A stretch of 64,000 bases of DNA from Legionella saoudiensis (GTDB lineage Bacteria > Pseudomonadota > Gammaproteobacteria > Legionellales > Legionellaceae), in NCBI RefSeq assembly GCF_001465875.1, contig NZ_LN901320.1, positions 186,001 through 250,000 of the forward strand. The letters are read 5' to 3'. Shown here piece after piece: positions 34,411 to 43,459 of this stretch. Position 1 is the stretch's first letter, and the number at the start of each line of letters is the position of its first letter. Under the pieces are notes generated by a model that did no database searches, had not been told where the DNA came from, and saw nothing but the letters and a program-made list of their open reading frames with translations. The position numbers were made by a program, and so were the translations under genes.

Positions 34411-36027
34411 ATGCATCATAATTACTATTTGTCGCCTTTAGCTGTTGCTTTGGCTTTAGGGATCGCTTCACCTGTGCGCGCTGCAGAGCCAATGCCTTTA
34501 AATCAGGCATCCATTGCTCAATTAAAACAAAAGTTTTCGCTGACTACTCAAGGTGTTTCCGTTGCAACTGACAGTTTAAGCTTCATCAAAGAACATACTG
34601 ATCGCAACAAAATGACCCACGTACGTATGCAACAACATTATGCAGGATTCCCCGTACATGGTGGTTATGCCATTCTTCATAGCACTTACTCAGCCAAATC
34701 ATTAGGACAAGCTAAAGCAAATGTGTCAATGAATGGTGTTGTTTACCAAAACTTACAATCTGAATTAGGCCAACCAGAAGCTTCTTTTGTTAAAAATGCT
34801 CCTGTTGCTTTAGAGCAATTTAAAGCTCAATACGCAGGTAATGAATTAAGTGAAGAGCAAGTAGCACCAATGGTTTACATCGATGACAAAAATCAAGCAC
34901 ATTGGGCATATAAGGTTAGCGTTTTTGTAACTTACAAGGATAAAATTCCTGCGCGTCCAACCGCAATTATTGATGCGAAGACCCATAAACCATTTGTACA
35001 ATGGAATGACGTAAAGACTGCTAAATCAGCGGCTAATGGCGTAGGTTTTGGTGGAAACCGTAAAGTTGGTGAATATAAATATGATGGCGGTGAGTTTCCA
35101 TACCTAGAATTAACTCGCGATGACAGTGCTGCTACCTGTTTTATGGAAAATACTGATGTTCGAGTAATTGATATGGGTCATAAGTACAGTTCTAAGACCA
35201 GAGCAATGAAGTTTGATTGCCCAGCAAATGATTCAGGCATCTATATGACTGGTTACAAAGCGGATGGTTATGACCGTGATAATGGCGCTGCATCACCAAC
35301 AAATGACGCTCTTTATGCAGGTTATGTAATCAAACATATGTACCATGATTGGTATGGTGTTGAGGCCTTAACTAAGTCAGATGGTTCGCCCATGCAATTA
35401 GTAATGCGCGTACATTATGGTCAGGGTTATGAAAATGCGTATTGGGATGGACGCCAAATGACCTTTGGTGATGGCGATACCATGATGTATCCATTAGTAT
35501 CTCTTGGCGTTGGCGGTCATGAAATCAGCCATGGTTTCACAGAACAGCATTCAAATCTTGAATACTATGGTCAGTCTGGTGGTATGAACGAAGCCTTCTC
35601 TGATATGGCAGCGCAAGCAGCTGAGTATTACTCTGTAGGAAAAAATACTTGGAGTATTGGTAGTGAAATCATGAAAGAAGACAGTGGTTATGATGCACTA
35701 CGCTACATGGATCTACCCAGTCGTGATGGTTCGTCAATTGATTCTGCTGATGAATATTATGGTGGTTTAGATGTTCATTATTCTAGTGGCGTGTATAACC
35801 GTTTATTCTATTTGATGTCAACCACAGCAAATTGGAATACTCGTTTAGCTTTTGATGTAATGGTCAAAGCAAATATGGATTATTGGACACCTTACTCATC
35901 TTTTGATGAAGGGGCTTGTGGGGTGATTAATGCAGCATCTGATTTAGGTTATTCTATTGACGATGTGAAGGCTGCGCTAAAAAAGGTTGCAATTAATTAT
36001 TCTCAATGTTCTTCTAAGAACCATTAA
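34411..36027 (+). CDS. proA: Zinc metalloprotease ProA/Msp (M4, thermolysin-like), secreted
   Basis: This 538-residue preproprotein has a signal peptide (to about residue 24), an FTP-type propeptide (RMQQHYAGFPVHGGYAILH) and the M4 catalytic domain from about 200. Zinc site HEISH at 370-374, third ligand Glu394 in GGMNEAFSD, and the C-terminal catalytic His in DVHYSSGVYN. Spacing 370 to 394 equals that of thermolysin. In L. pneumophila this is the major secreted protease, exported by the Lsp type II system, degrading host proteins and other exoproteins. Length and motifs match closely. Single gene with its own terminator. Confidence 0.96.
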   Translation: MHHNYYLSPLAVALALGIASPVRAAEPMPLNQASIAQLKQKFSLTTQGVSVATDSLSFIKEHTDRNKMTHVRMQQHYAGFPVHGGYAILHSTYSAKSLGQAKANVSMNGVVYQNLQSELGQPEASFVKNAPVALEQFKAQYAGNELSEEQVAPMVYIDDKNQAHWAYKVSVFVTYKDKIPARPTAIIDAKTHKPFVQWNDVKTAKSAANGVGFGGNRKVGEYKYDGGEFPYLELTRDDSAATCFMENTDVRVIDMGHKYSSKTRAMKFDCPANDSGIYMTGYKADGYDRDNGAASPTNDALYAGYVIKHMYHDWYGVEALTKSDGSPMQLVMRVHYGQGYENAYWDGRQMTFGDGDTMMYPLVSLGVGGHEISHGFTEQHSNLEYYGQSGGMNEAFSDMAAQAAEYYSVGKNTWSIGSEIMKEDSGYDALRYMDLPSRDGSSIDSADEYYGGLDVHYSSGVYNRLFYLMSTTANWNTRLAFDVMVKANMDYWTPYSSFDEGACGVINAASDLGYSIDDVKAALKKVAINYSQCSSKNH

Positions 36028-36036
36028 TCTGTTTAG

Positions 36037-36062
36037 AAACCTGGTTGCTGGCAGCCAGGTTT
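36037..36062 (+). terminator. Terminator of proA
   Basis: AAACCTGGTTGC (36037-36048) pairs with GCAGCCAGGTTT (36051-36062) with one G-T wobble, ending in TTT. It starts ten bases after the proA stop. The arms resemble the CCTGG hairpins near 112 and 169-231. Confidence 0.7.
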
Positions 36063-36108
36063 CGCTAAACGCTAAGCAAATCAAATGGCATTGCCTCGAC
36101 TATAACAT

Positions 36109-36945
36109 TTAATTATAAAACTCAATCAATAACTTTCCAATAAGCTCTGGCTTCTCCATATGAATATGATGCCCACCTGCTAAACGTTCCACCACCATAT
36201 TTTTCACCGCTTTAATACGATTTTCCATAATGTCCACATCAAAGGCAAAACCTTCATTACTGAGCAATAAATGAGTTTTGACACTAATATTTTGCAAGCA
36301 GGAGAGTACTTGCTCTTCAGTCATGCGCAATGGGGTGGGGGCAATTAAACGCCGATCATGGCGCCAGTAAAAGCGTCCTTTTTTTTCTATTAAACCGCGT
36401 TCACAAAGGATTCGCGCAATATCCATAGAGACATAACCTTTTTGCGAACGAGCAAGAGCTGCACTTTCAAATTGATCATAGCCTTTTGGGAGGCGATGTG
36501 TGTGATTAAGAAATTGGGCATAGTCGGTGAGTTGGCTGCATGCGGTTTGTGCTGGAGATGAAAAGGGCCCTAAGGCTTCAATTAGATAAAGAGAATGCAA
36601 TCGTTCTGGAGCTACTCCAGCCATTAAACTGCTCATGCATGCACCCATTGAATGGCCTAATAAATGTACTCTCTCTAGCTTTAGGGCATTAATGATGGCG
36701 ATAATAATAAAAATCCCATCAAAAAAATGATAATTGCACCCAGGTGGAAGATGAGAAGATAGTCCATGTCCTGGTAAATCCACAGCAATCAAATAAAAAT
36801 CATTTTGCAAGTAAGGAGCGAGGGGGGCAAAACTATTGGCATTATCCAACCAGCCATGTAAAGCAAGGATGGGAGGATTTTTAGAATTTCCCCATACTTT
36901 CGCAGCAATTGAGAATCCTGGTATGGTAAGTGTAATTTCTTGCAT
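36109..36945 (-). CDS. Alpha/beta hydrolase
   Basis: This 278-residue cytoplasmic alpha/beta hydrolase has LALHGWLDNANSF (HG oxyanion motif, about 28-40), DLPGHGLSSH, the nucleophile elbow GHSMGAC, and the C-terminal His in GGHHIHMEKPE. It resembles the bacterial relatives of serine hydrolase-like (SERHL) and MhpC enzymes. The LDNANSF segment is typical of the SERHL group. Substrate unknown. Confidence 0.88.
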   Translation of the reverse strand: MQEITLTIPGFSIAAKVWGNSKNPPILALHGWLDNANSFAPLAPYLQNDFYLIAVDLPGHGLSSHLPPGCNYHFFDGIFIIIAIINALKLERVHLLGHSMGACMSSLMAGVAPERLHSLYLIEALGPFSSPAQTACSQLTDYAQFLNHTHRLPKGYDQFESAALARSQKGYVSMDIARILCERGLIEKKGRFYWRHDRRLIAPTPLRMTEEQVLSCLQNISVKTHLLLSNEGFAFDVDIMENRIKAVKNMVVERLAGGHHIHMEKPELIGKLLIEFYN

Positions 36946-37146
36946 TTATATTTATGGAGCCCAATAAGCCATGATTCAAGTATAAACCCAAAAACGAATC
37001 AGGCATAATATGTGTTTTAAGCCAGAAAATAAGCGATTTATACATATCTGAGGATAATATTAGTATTTTTTTTCTCCAATTTAATGATATGCTTAATAAG
37101 AACTTTAGCTAATTTTTAAAAGTTTCGCGTTAAGAAGGGTGAGTCG

Positions 37147-37911
37147 ATGCAACAAGAAGCGCGTAGCGTATCCTTGATAACATACAACATTCACAAAGGT
37201 TTTGGCGTTGGAGCCATTCGTTTCTTGCTTCCCAAAATGCGTGAGGCAATTACTAGCTTGAATCCAGATTTTGTTTTTTTACAAGAAGTTCAGGGTGAGC
37301 ACCGGAAACGGAAAAAACGAATTGATGCCTGGCCTGATTCCACGCAGTGTGAATACATAGCTGAAAATATCTGGCCTCATTATGCTTATGCTAAAAATGC
37401 CATCTACCAATCAGGACACCATGGAAATGCAATTTTAAGTAAATACGCATTTAAGGATGTCGAAAACATTAACTTAGCAAACATACGACGTGCCTCACGC
37501 AGCATTTTGCATGCACAACTCGAAGTAAATGGCGTAATGGTTCATTTGTTATGTGTGCATTTAGGCCTTTTTAAACGAGAACGTATGGAGCAATCCACTG
37601 CTTTAATGCAGCGGATTAAAGAGGTTGTTCCTCCTCACGAACCCTTACTTATGGCTGGTGACTTCAATGACTGGCGCAATATCCTATCTCAGCCTTTAGC
37701 AGAAGACTTGAATGTGGAGGAAGCCTTTATTTCCTTAGAAGGCCAACATGCCCGGTCTTTTCCCGCGATTCGCCCCGCTCTTTGTGTTGACCGCGTCTAT
37801 TTTCGCGGTATGCGTGTACAGGAGGTCGCTTGTTTGCAAGGGAAGCCTTGGCGTATGCTCTCTGATCATTTACCGCTTTATGCACGTTTTGAGCTGCTAG
37901 ATCCCTTATAA
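37147..37911 (+). CDS. Endonuclease/exonuclease/phosphatase family protein
   Basis: This 254-residue protein has the EEP fold order: TYNIHKGFG, FVFLQEVQGEHRKR (metal Glu), HHGNAILSKY, VHLLCVHLGLF, MAGDFNDWR (catalytic Asp and Asn) and the final SDHLPLYARF (Asp-His). No signal peptide. Substrates in this family range from DNA to phospholipids and phosphoinositides, so none is assigned. The N-IHKG pattern is shared with the YbhP-like group next to cardiolipin synthase in other bacteria, but no such gene is near. Confidence 0.88.
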   Translation: MQQEARSVSLITYNIHKGFGVGAIRFLLPKMREAITSLNPDFVFLQEVQGEHRKRKKRIDAWPDSTQCEYIAENIWPHYAYAKNAIYQSGHHGNAILSKYAFKDVENINLANIRRASRSILHAQLEVNGVMVHLLCVHLGLFKRERMEQSTALMQRIKEVVPPHEPLLMAGDFNDWRNILSQPLAEDLNVEEAFISLEGQHARSFPAIRPALCVDRVYFRGMRVQEVACLQGKPWRMLSDHLPLYARFELLDPL

Positions 37912-38051
37912 TGGCATTGATCTAAAAAACCGTAGCCTTAATGCAGGATAGCGTAATCCAAGTTTCATTTCTGGATTACAGCAGCACCTTCATTTAGACT
38001 ACATTTATCTATTTTAGTATTATTTAACTTGAGTCATTAAAAGCTAAAAGT

Positions 38052-39167
38052 ATGCATGCAAAATTTAATAATATGAAAAAAATTGACACCCCTTGCTTGG
38101 TAATTGATCTTTCAGGTCTTGAGGCAAACATCGACCTAATGCAGAAATTGGCAACACAAATGGGGGTCGCTGTGCGTCCACATTGCAAAACCCACAAATG
38201 TTCGCGAATTGCCAAACTGCAAATTGCGGCAGGAGCTATAGGGATTTCTGCTGCAAAGCTTGCTGAAGCAGAAGTCCTGATTGAGCAGGGGATTTCCGAT
38301 ATTTTAATTACCTCGCCTATTGTTGCCGAACCTAAATTAAAAAGATTGGCTCTTTGCTTGAAAAAAGCTCCAGAGCTGCTTTTAGTGGTAGATAATTCGC
38401 AAAATGCATAGGCTTTAAATCAGCTTGGTGCGATTTTGCATCAACCCATTCAGGTATTAATTGATCTTGATCCTGGTATTGGCAGAACTGGGGTTCATCC
38501 GCACGATGCACTCAACTTTGCGCATTTTCTACAGGAGCAACCTTGGTTACGGGTACAAGGGATACAATGCTATGCTGGAAATTTACAGCATGTTGCTAAC
38601 TACCAAGAGCGTAGGGAGCGCTCGTTAAAAACCATGGAGATGGCTTCTGAGATTTTTCGAACGTTGAAATCGCTTTTTCCGGAACTGCATATTTTAACGG
38701 GTTCAGGTACAGGGACATTTGATATAGATCCTGAAGCGTCTGAAGTGACGGAGATTCAGCCAGGATCTTATACGGTCATGGACGTGCAATATGAGTCCAT
38801 AGGCTCTAAAGACACACCAGAGCATTTTAGACGATTTCAAAATGCGATGACGCTTTTTAGTAGCGTTATTAGCTGTAATCGAGCCGAACATGTTACGGTA
38901 GATGCCGGTACTAAGGCTATTTATTTTGAGCCTAAGTATCAACCGCGTATTATTAGCCATCCCCATTTATCTTATGATTGGGGAGGATTTGGCGATGAGC
39001 ATGGGAAAATCACGGGTCCTGGGGCTTTGCCCAGTAATGGGGATTTAATTGAAATGGTGGTTCCTCATTGTGATCCAACAATTAATCTTTATGACCAATT
39101 TGTAATGGTTCGAGATAATGAGATAGTGGATGTGTGGGAGATAGATTTGCGAGGGAAGTCGCAATAG
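38052..39167 (+). pseudogene. D-threonine aldolase/DSD1-type PLP enzyme interrupted by an in-frame TAG
   Basis: Two same-frame segments, 38052-38411 and 38436-39167, together encode one enzyme of about 371 residues. They are split by one TAG codon at 38409-38411 (context GCA TAG GCT, VDNSQNA-stop-ALNQLGAIL). No frameshift or gap exists, since 38436 minus 38052 is divisible by three. The first part holds the PLP lysine in RPHCKTHKC, and the second holds IDLDPGIGRTG, GSGTGTFDID and the metal site VVPHCDPTINLYD. The family includes D-threonine aldolases and D-serine dehydratases. A single CAG-to-TAG change would explain it. Start is either 38052 or the ATG at 38073. Confidence 0.85.
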
Positions 39168-39223
39168 ATACTAGAATGGCTGGGTTATTAAGCTCTGCAA
39201 ATAATGTTTGTGCTAGTCCAGAT

Positions 39224-39243
39224 GCTGGGCTTTTTAGCCCAGC
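39224..39243. terminator. Terminator between the broken aldolase gene and fba
   Basis: GCTGGGCT (39224-39231) and AGCCCAGC (39236-39243) with a TTTT loop. The same arms recur at 59001-59022. The neighbouring genes converge here. Confidence 0.65.
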
Positions 39244-39267
39244 CTATACACAGTTTACGATTGGGTC

Positions 39268-40278
39268 TTATTCCATATCGTTTTGATAATCGCCAAGACA
39301 AGCTAAACTGTTTAAACGTGCGCGTTTTAACAATGCATCTTGAGCACTATTGATGTTTTCTTTTTTACCGCCCCAGGCAGCTAAGCAATCTTCCTGCAAT
39401 GCTCTTCCATAAGAGAAACTGAGTAACCAGGGTTGATGGATAATATTATTAATTGCGTTTAAGTTGGCTGTAGCTTGTTGTGGCGTTTGCCCCCCTGATA
39501 AAAAGTTGATGGTTGGCACTGCTGCAGGAACATTATTGCGGAATACACCAATAGTATAATCTGCAACTTCATCTGGTTCACTGAATTTCGCATTTGCTTT
39601 ACCGCAAGTAACCATGCTGGGTTTTAAAATGATATGTTCTAACTCAACTTGATGAATGAATAAGGCATGGAAGACTTCGTGCAATACAATTTCAGAAACC
39701 TCAGCGCAATGTTCAATGCTGTGATCGCCATCCATAAGAACTTCAGGCTCCACAATAGGCACAATTCCTACTGATTGGCAAGTCGCTGCATAGCGTGCTA
39801 GATTTTCTGCACCAGTTTTTATCGCAGATAAGCTTGGAGTAGTATCAGAGATAGAATAAACATTACGCCATTTAGCAAAACGTGCACCTAATTTTTTAAA
39901 GTGCAATAAACGTTCAGCTAAGCCATCTAAACCTTGAGTTACTTTTTCATTTTCGGTATTAGCTAAATCAACAAGTCCTTTATCCACTTTGATTCCTGGA
40001 ACAATTCCTTGGTCTGCAAATAATTTTGCAATGGGCGTGCCATGATCATCAGCCTGTTCAAAGGTTTCTTCAAATAAGATGACCCCATTGATGTACTTTC
40101 CTAAGTCAGGAGTGGTTGCGAGCAGTAACCGGTAATCTCTGCGATTTTGCTCATTATTTTCAATGTTAATGGAGGCGAAACGTTTGCCAATGGTTCCATT
40201 GCTTTCATCAGCAGCTAAAATACCTTTGCCTGGCTGTAACATGTCTTCCATAGTGGCTGATAATTCTTCATAGCTCAT
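39268..40278 (-). CDS. fba: Class I fructose-bisphosphate aldolase
   Basis: This 336-residue Schiff-base aldolase has the class I blocks GKGILAADESNGTIGKRF (about 18-35), the Lys in HIILKPSMVTCG, and IVEPEVLMDGDH (family VEPE motif). NFLSGGQTPQQA is the phosphate-binding loop. It acts in glycolysis and gluconeogenesis; Legionella uses it mainly for gluconeogenesis. It is animal-type in sequence, unlike E. coli class II Fba. It is translated 19 bases after the fpr-like gene. Confidence 0.94.
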   Translation of the reverse strand: MSYEELSATMEDMLQPGKGILAADESNGTIGKRFASINIENNEQNRRDYRLLLATTPDLGKYINGVILFEETFEQADDHGTPIAKLFADQGIVPGIKVDKGLVDLANTENEKVTQGLDGLAERLLHFKKLGARFAKWRNVYSISDTTPSLSAIKTGAENLARYAATCQSVGIVPIVEPEVLMDGDHSIEHCAEVSEIVLHEVFHALFIHQVELEHIILKPSMVTCGKANAKFSEPDEVADYTIGVFRNNVPAAVPTINFLSGGQTPQQATANLNAINNIIHQPWLLSFSYGRALQEDCLAAWGGKKENINSAQDALLKRARLNSLACLGDYQNDME

Positions 40279-40297
40279 AATCTATTGCTCCTGGTCG

Positions 40298-41032
40298 TTA
40301 TCTAGAAATATATTTTTCACGAATAATTTGCTGCATGGCAAAGCCTTGCTCTTTTAAGTAATTAAATGACTCATCGATCATACCTGGATTTCCACATAAA
40401 TAAACTACATCTTGTTGAGGATTTAAGTTCAGCATAGGAAAAGCATGTTGTACGTAGCCGTTATGCTCATTCTCTTGGAGCTCTTCAGCTGGCTGTCGGC
40501 TTAAATAGGGCATAAATGTTGCTTTAGGGTATTTTTGGGCAAAATTACGGAATTCCTCAGGATAGAGGATCTCGTTACGTCGTTGCACTCCTTGAAGTAT
40601 AACCACCTGTAATTCAGGATTTTGTTCCATACGCTTACCAAGCTCTGAAAGCATCGCCCTGTAAGGCGTGATACCGGTGCTGGTCGCCACCAGAATGTAG
40701 CGGCCAGGTAATTCATCTTTCATGACTAAACGTCCGAAAGGGCCGTTTATGTTGATAATATCTCCAGGCTTTAAGTTGTACAAAAGTTGTGTCCCTGGTC
40801 CATTTTCAAAATATCCAGCTGCAAATTCAATCGTATTGTCTTTTTTTGGTTCATTTGCAATACTATAACTACGCTTTAATATTTTTCCTTCATGTTCGAA
40901 ATGAATGGTAATAAATTGTCCTGGTATATAATTAAAGCAAGGAGTGAGTTCGCATTTAAAAATAAAATGCTTTACCTTAGGGGTAATCATAAAGGACTGC
41001 TCTAAGGTGACTGGAAAGGTATTTATTTGCAT
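40298..41032 (-). CDS. Ferredoxin/flavodoxin-NADP reductase-like FAD protein
   Basis: This 244-residue flavoprotein has the FAD motif RSYSIANEP (RxYS), the pyridine-nucleotide motif VATSTGITPYRAML, and YLCGNPGMIDESF near the C-terminus. The length and the C-terminal EKYISR fit the bacterial FPR/oxidoreductase group. It moves electrons between NAD(P)H and an iron-sulfur or flavin carrier; which one is unknown. It is probably the first gene of an operon with fba. Confidence 0.88.
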   Translation of the reverse strand: MQINTFPVTLEQSFMITPKVKHFIFKCELTPCFNYIPGQFITIHFEHEGKILKRSYSIANEPKKDNTIEFAAGYFENGPGTQLLYNLKPGDIININGPFGRLVMKDELPGRYILVATSTGITPYRAMLSELGKRMEQNPELQVVILQGVQRRNEILYPEEFRNFAQKYPKATFMPYLSRQPAEELQENEHNGYVQHAFPMLNLNPQQDVVYLCGNPGMIDESFNYLKEQGFAMQQIIREKYISR

Positions 41033-41114
41033 AAATGTATCAACTTTTAATATAAAGTGCCTAATATAAGGAAAAAATTAGGCATTGCAAGGGTTAGAGG
41101 CATATAATTAACTT

Positions 41115-41657
41115 ATGACTACCATCGACTTAATAGCCATTTTAGGCAACCTAAGCAAATCTTTATACCCTCTGCAACGGTTAATTACAGGGGGAGCGTA
41201 TTTGTTGGGGATATTATTTTTCATTACAGCAATTATGAAGCTAATGAAAATAGGGGACCACCGGGCTCAATCACAATCTCAAGAGAGAATGTTTGTCCCG
41301 ATGATGTACTTGCTTTTTGGGGCAATTTTATTATACCTGCCTTCGGCACTTAACCTTGCCGCTAATACAGCTTTTGGGGTCGGGAATATTTTAACGTACA
41401 CAAACTATGATCCCACGAATATTTATAGCTCTATGGGATTATTAATTCGTACCGCAGGGGTGTTATGGTTTGTGCGAGGCTGCGTCCTTGTGGCGCAATC
41501 CAGTGAGCCTGGGGCTCAAGATGGGCCGAAAGGTTTATTATTTATTTTTGCGGGAATATTATCGATGAATTTTGATAATACTGTATCGATAATGAATAAT
41601 ATGATGGGCTCTATTGCAAGTTGGACTATTGCTCTTAAGCAAAGCCAGGGATATTAG
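41115..41657 (+). CDS. dotV: Dot/Icm DotE/IcmC-DotV family inner-membrane protein
   Basis: This 180-residue protein has several hydrophobic segments (about 15-40, 60-85, 110-130, 140-165) and the DotE/IcmC-like pattern LGNLSKSLYPLQRLITGGAYLLGILFF and MMYLLFGAILLYLPS near the N-terminus. This family is part of the Dot/Icm type IVB secretion system inner-membrane complex. In L. pneumophila the paralog DotV is, as I recall, encoded away from the two main dot/icm islands, near fba and pssA, which matches this location. IcmC itself is less likely because no icm genes are adjacent. Confidence 0.75.
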   Translation: MTTIDLIAILGNLSKSLYPLQRLITGGAYLLGILFFITAIMKLMKIGDHRAQSQSQERMFVPMMYLLFGAILLYLPSALNLAANTAFGVGNILTYTNYDPTNIYSSMGLLIRTAGVLWFVRGCVLVAQSSEPGAQDGPKGLLFIFAGILSMNFDNTVSIMNNMMGSIASWTIALKQSQGY

Positions 41658-41692
41658 ATTGATTTTGGAGGCAGTTTGCCGCCTCGGTGTAA

Positions 41693-41974
41693 TTAATTTT
41701 CTTCTCCACAAATCCGCAGATTATTTGCTTTGGCAAAATCGATAATGGATTGATAAAGCAAAGGGCTGGACTCCTTAAGTTTTGGGTCAAGAAGCACACA
41801 CTGGTATCCATCGCTATTGACACTTGGGCGTAGTAGTGGTGAGTAATGAATGCGCTTGTTTTTAAAGCTTGCAAGCGAGCCACTCATGCGTTCTGCCCAG
41901 TCACTCGGACGAAAAGTTTTTCCTTGAGCGGTTATTCCTTCAATAATGATTGTTTTCTTTTGTGAATCTGCCAT
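41693..41974 (-). CDS. DUF3579 protein
   Basis: The ATG at 41974 is chosen over the TTG four codons earlier. The 93-residue protein carries the DUF3579 signature IEGITAQGKTFRPSDWAERMSG and a C-terminal half with LRPSVNSDGYQCVLLDP. The family is common in beta- and gammaproteobacteria, and its function is unknown. It is convergent with the DotV-like gene. Confidence 0.85.
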   Translation of the reverse strand: MADSQKKTIIIEGITAQGKTFRPSDWAERMSGSLASFKNKRIHYSPLLRPSVNSDGYQCVLLDPKLKESSPLLYQSIIDFAKANNLRICGEEN

Positions 41975-42142
41975 AATTCTATTCAATTAAAGTACACTGT
42001 GCTAAGTATAACATCAAACGCTGATTTCTGTACTGAAATTTATTCGCTTTGCTGCAATATATTTGTGTTTTCAAAAGCGAATTTTATCCCTATCATGTAT
42101 GGTTGTTTGTTAATGAGCGTTTATTGAAGGTTGATCGCAAGA

Positions 42143-42883
42143 ATGGAAAAAGAAAATCGTTCCGGTATTTATTTGTTACCGAATTTATTTACTACAGCAA
42201 GTTTATTTGCTGCATTTTACTCATTAGTAGCTTCGATGAAGGGGCAGTATGAGGCTGCTGTTATTGCTATATTTATTGGTATGATTGCTGATGGCTTAGA
42301 TGGACGTATTGCCCGTTTAACCAATACTCAATCGGAATTTGGCGCTCAATATGATAGCTTATCGGATCTGGTAACCTTTGGAGTTGCCCCATCTTTATTA
42401 ATGTATAATTTGTCACTAAGCCATTTAGGCAAAGTAGGTTGGCTGGTTGCCTTTGTTTATACTGCAGCAGTTGCATTACGATTGGCACGTTTTAATACCC
42501 AGCTTGATATTGCAGATAAGCGTTATTTTCAGGGCCTACCTTGTCCCCCTTCAGCAGCAGTAATGGCCTCATTTGCCTGGTTATGTTACCAAAATGACTG
42601 GTATAATATGTTCGTTGCCGTTATAACCGCAATTATGTCTTTAGTCGCGTCGGCATTAATGGTTTCTAATTTTCGCTATTACAGCTTTAAGGAAGTAGAT
42701 TTTAAAGGAAAGGTTCCCTTTTTATACGTCTTGGTAATGATTGTTTTATTTGTAGCGATTGCTGCAAACCCCTCCTGGGTTATCTTTATAGGTTTTGGGC
42801 TTTATGCTTTTTCAGGCTTAATTATAACTTTATGGGCTGTGCATAAGGTGAGGAAGCAGCGCAAACATATTGAAAAACATTAA
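42143..42883 (+). CDS. pssA: CDP-diacylglycerol-serine O-phosphatidyltransferase
   Basis: The ATG at 42143 is chosen (MEKENRSGIYLLPNLFTTASLF). A TTG four codons earlier lacks a ribosome site at proper distance. The 246-residue protein has multiple helices and the CDP-alcohol motif DGLDGRIARLTNTQSEFGAQYDSLSD split over D-G-x2-A-R-x8-G-x3-D-x3-D. It makes phosphatidylserine, the precursor of phosphatidylethanolamine. The small membrane-type PssA (not the E. coli PLD type) is usual in Legionella. Single gene. Confidence 0.93.
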   Translation: MEKENRSGIYLLPNLFTTASLFAAFYSLVASMKGQYEAAVIAIFIGMIADGLDGRIARLTNTQSEFGAQYDSLSDLVTFGVAPSLLMYNLSLSHLGKVGWLVAFVYTAAVALRLARFNTQLDIADKRYFQGLPCPPSAAVMASFAWLCYQNDWYNMFVAVITAIMSLVASALMVSNFRYYSFKEVDFKGKVPFLYVLVMIVLFVAIAANPSWVIFIGFGLYAFSGLIITLWAVHKVRKQRKHIEKH

Positions 42884-42911
42884 TGCTAATGCTGTAAGAG
42901 TTAGGTGGCGC

Positions 42912-42945
42912 GTAAAATAGAAGATTGATTATCTTTTTATTTTAC
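42912..42945. terminator. Terminator between pssA and ptsH
   Basis: GTAAAATAGAAGAT (42912-42925) and ATCTTTTTATTTTAC (42931-42945) pair with a small bulge. The right arm is T-rich, which suits termination of pssA, and the left arm gives T residues on the minus strand for ptsH. Confidence 0.55.
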
Positions 42946-42980
42946 GGGCTTAATAGGCGCATAAGGGTCAAATTGAGAAT

Positions 42981-43250
42981 CTATTCGCCTTCACCAAAGA
43001 AATTATTAATTAACTGCACTAACGCCTCGTTCATATGTTCTTCATCTGGGCCTTCAATTTCCATGGTAATAGTGCTTCCCTTATTTGCAGCAAGCATCAT
43101 GACTCCCATAATACTTTTTCCATTAACTGTTTGAGAGTCTTTTGTGACATTGATCTGGCTTTGATACCGTGCTGCTGTTGAGACAAATTTTGCTGAGGCA
43201 CGAGCATGTAAGCCAAGTTTGTTGATGATTGTAATTGTAGTTTTTATCAT
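42981..43250 (-). CDS. ptsH: HPr/NPr family phosphocarrier protein
   Basis: This 89-residue protein has the phospho-acceptor His15 in LGLHARAS and the Ser46 region in GKSIMGVMML. It transfers phosphate from enzyme I to EIIA-type regulators. Its place downstream of rpoN and hpf suggests the nitrogen-related PTS (NPr/PtsO role) more than sugar uptake; Legionella has few PTS sugar permeases. No EI or EIIA gene is in the window. Confidence 0.9.
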   Translation of the reverse strand: MIKTTITIINKLGLHARASAKFVSTAARYQSQINVTKDSQTVNGKSIMGVMMLAANKGSTITMEIEGPDEEHMNEALVQLINNFFGEGE

Positions 43251-43423
43251 AAGCGTATTTAAGTCCTAAAAACGCAATGTGAACAGACTTTGGAATAGAC
43301 TGCGCTTTAGACTAATGTATCACGAAGAATGCCTAGGGTACAGGAGTTCTTGTACAAAAAAAGTTAAATAAATGAGTGGCTAGTGCATTAGCAGATTTTA
43401 TCGTGGATGTTTAATTGGAGAGC

Positions 43424-43448
43424 GCCGCCGTCATTTTGATGAGGCGGC
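43424..43448. terminator. GC-rich hairpin after hpf
   Basis: GCCGCC (43424-43429) and GGCGGC (43443-43448) pair, extended by TCAT/ATGA with one bulged G. It lies just after the hpf stop on the minus strand. No T-run follows on that strand, so it may attenuate read-through to ptsH rather than fully terminate. Confidence 0.45.
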
Positions 43449-43459
43449 AAGTTTAGAGA

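Noticed and set aside
41693..41883. Alternative reverse frame overlapping the DUF3579 gene
   Set aside because: The DUF3579 frame carries the family signature; the other frame is out of phase and unsupported.
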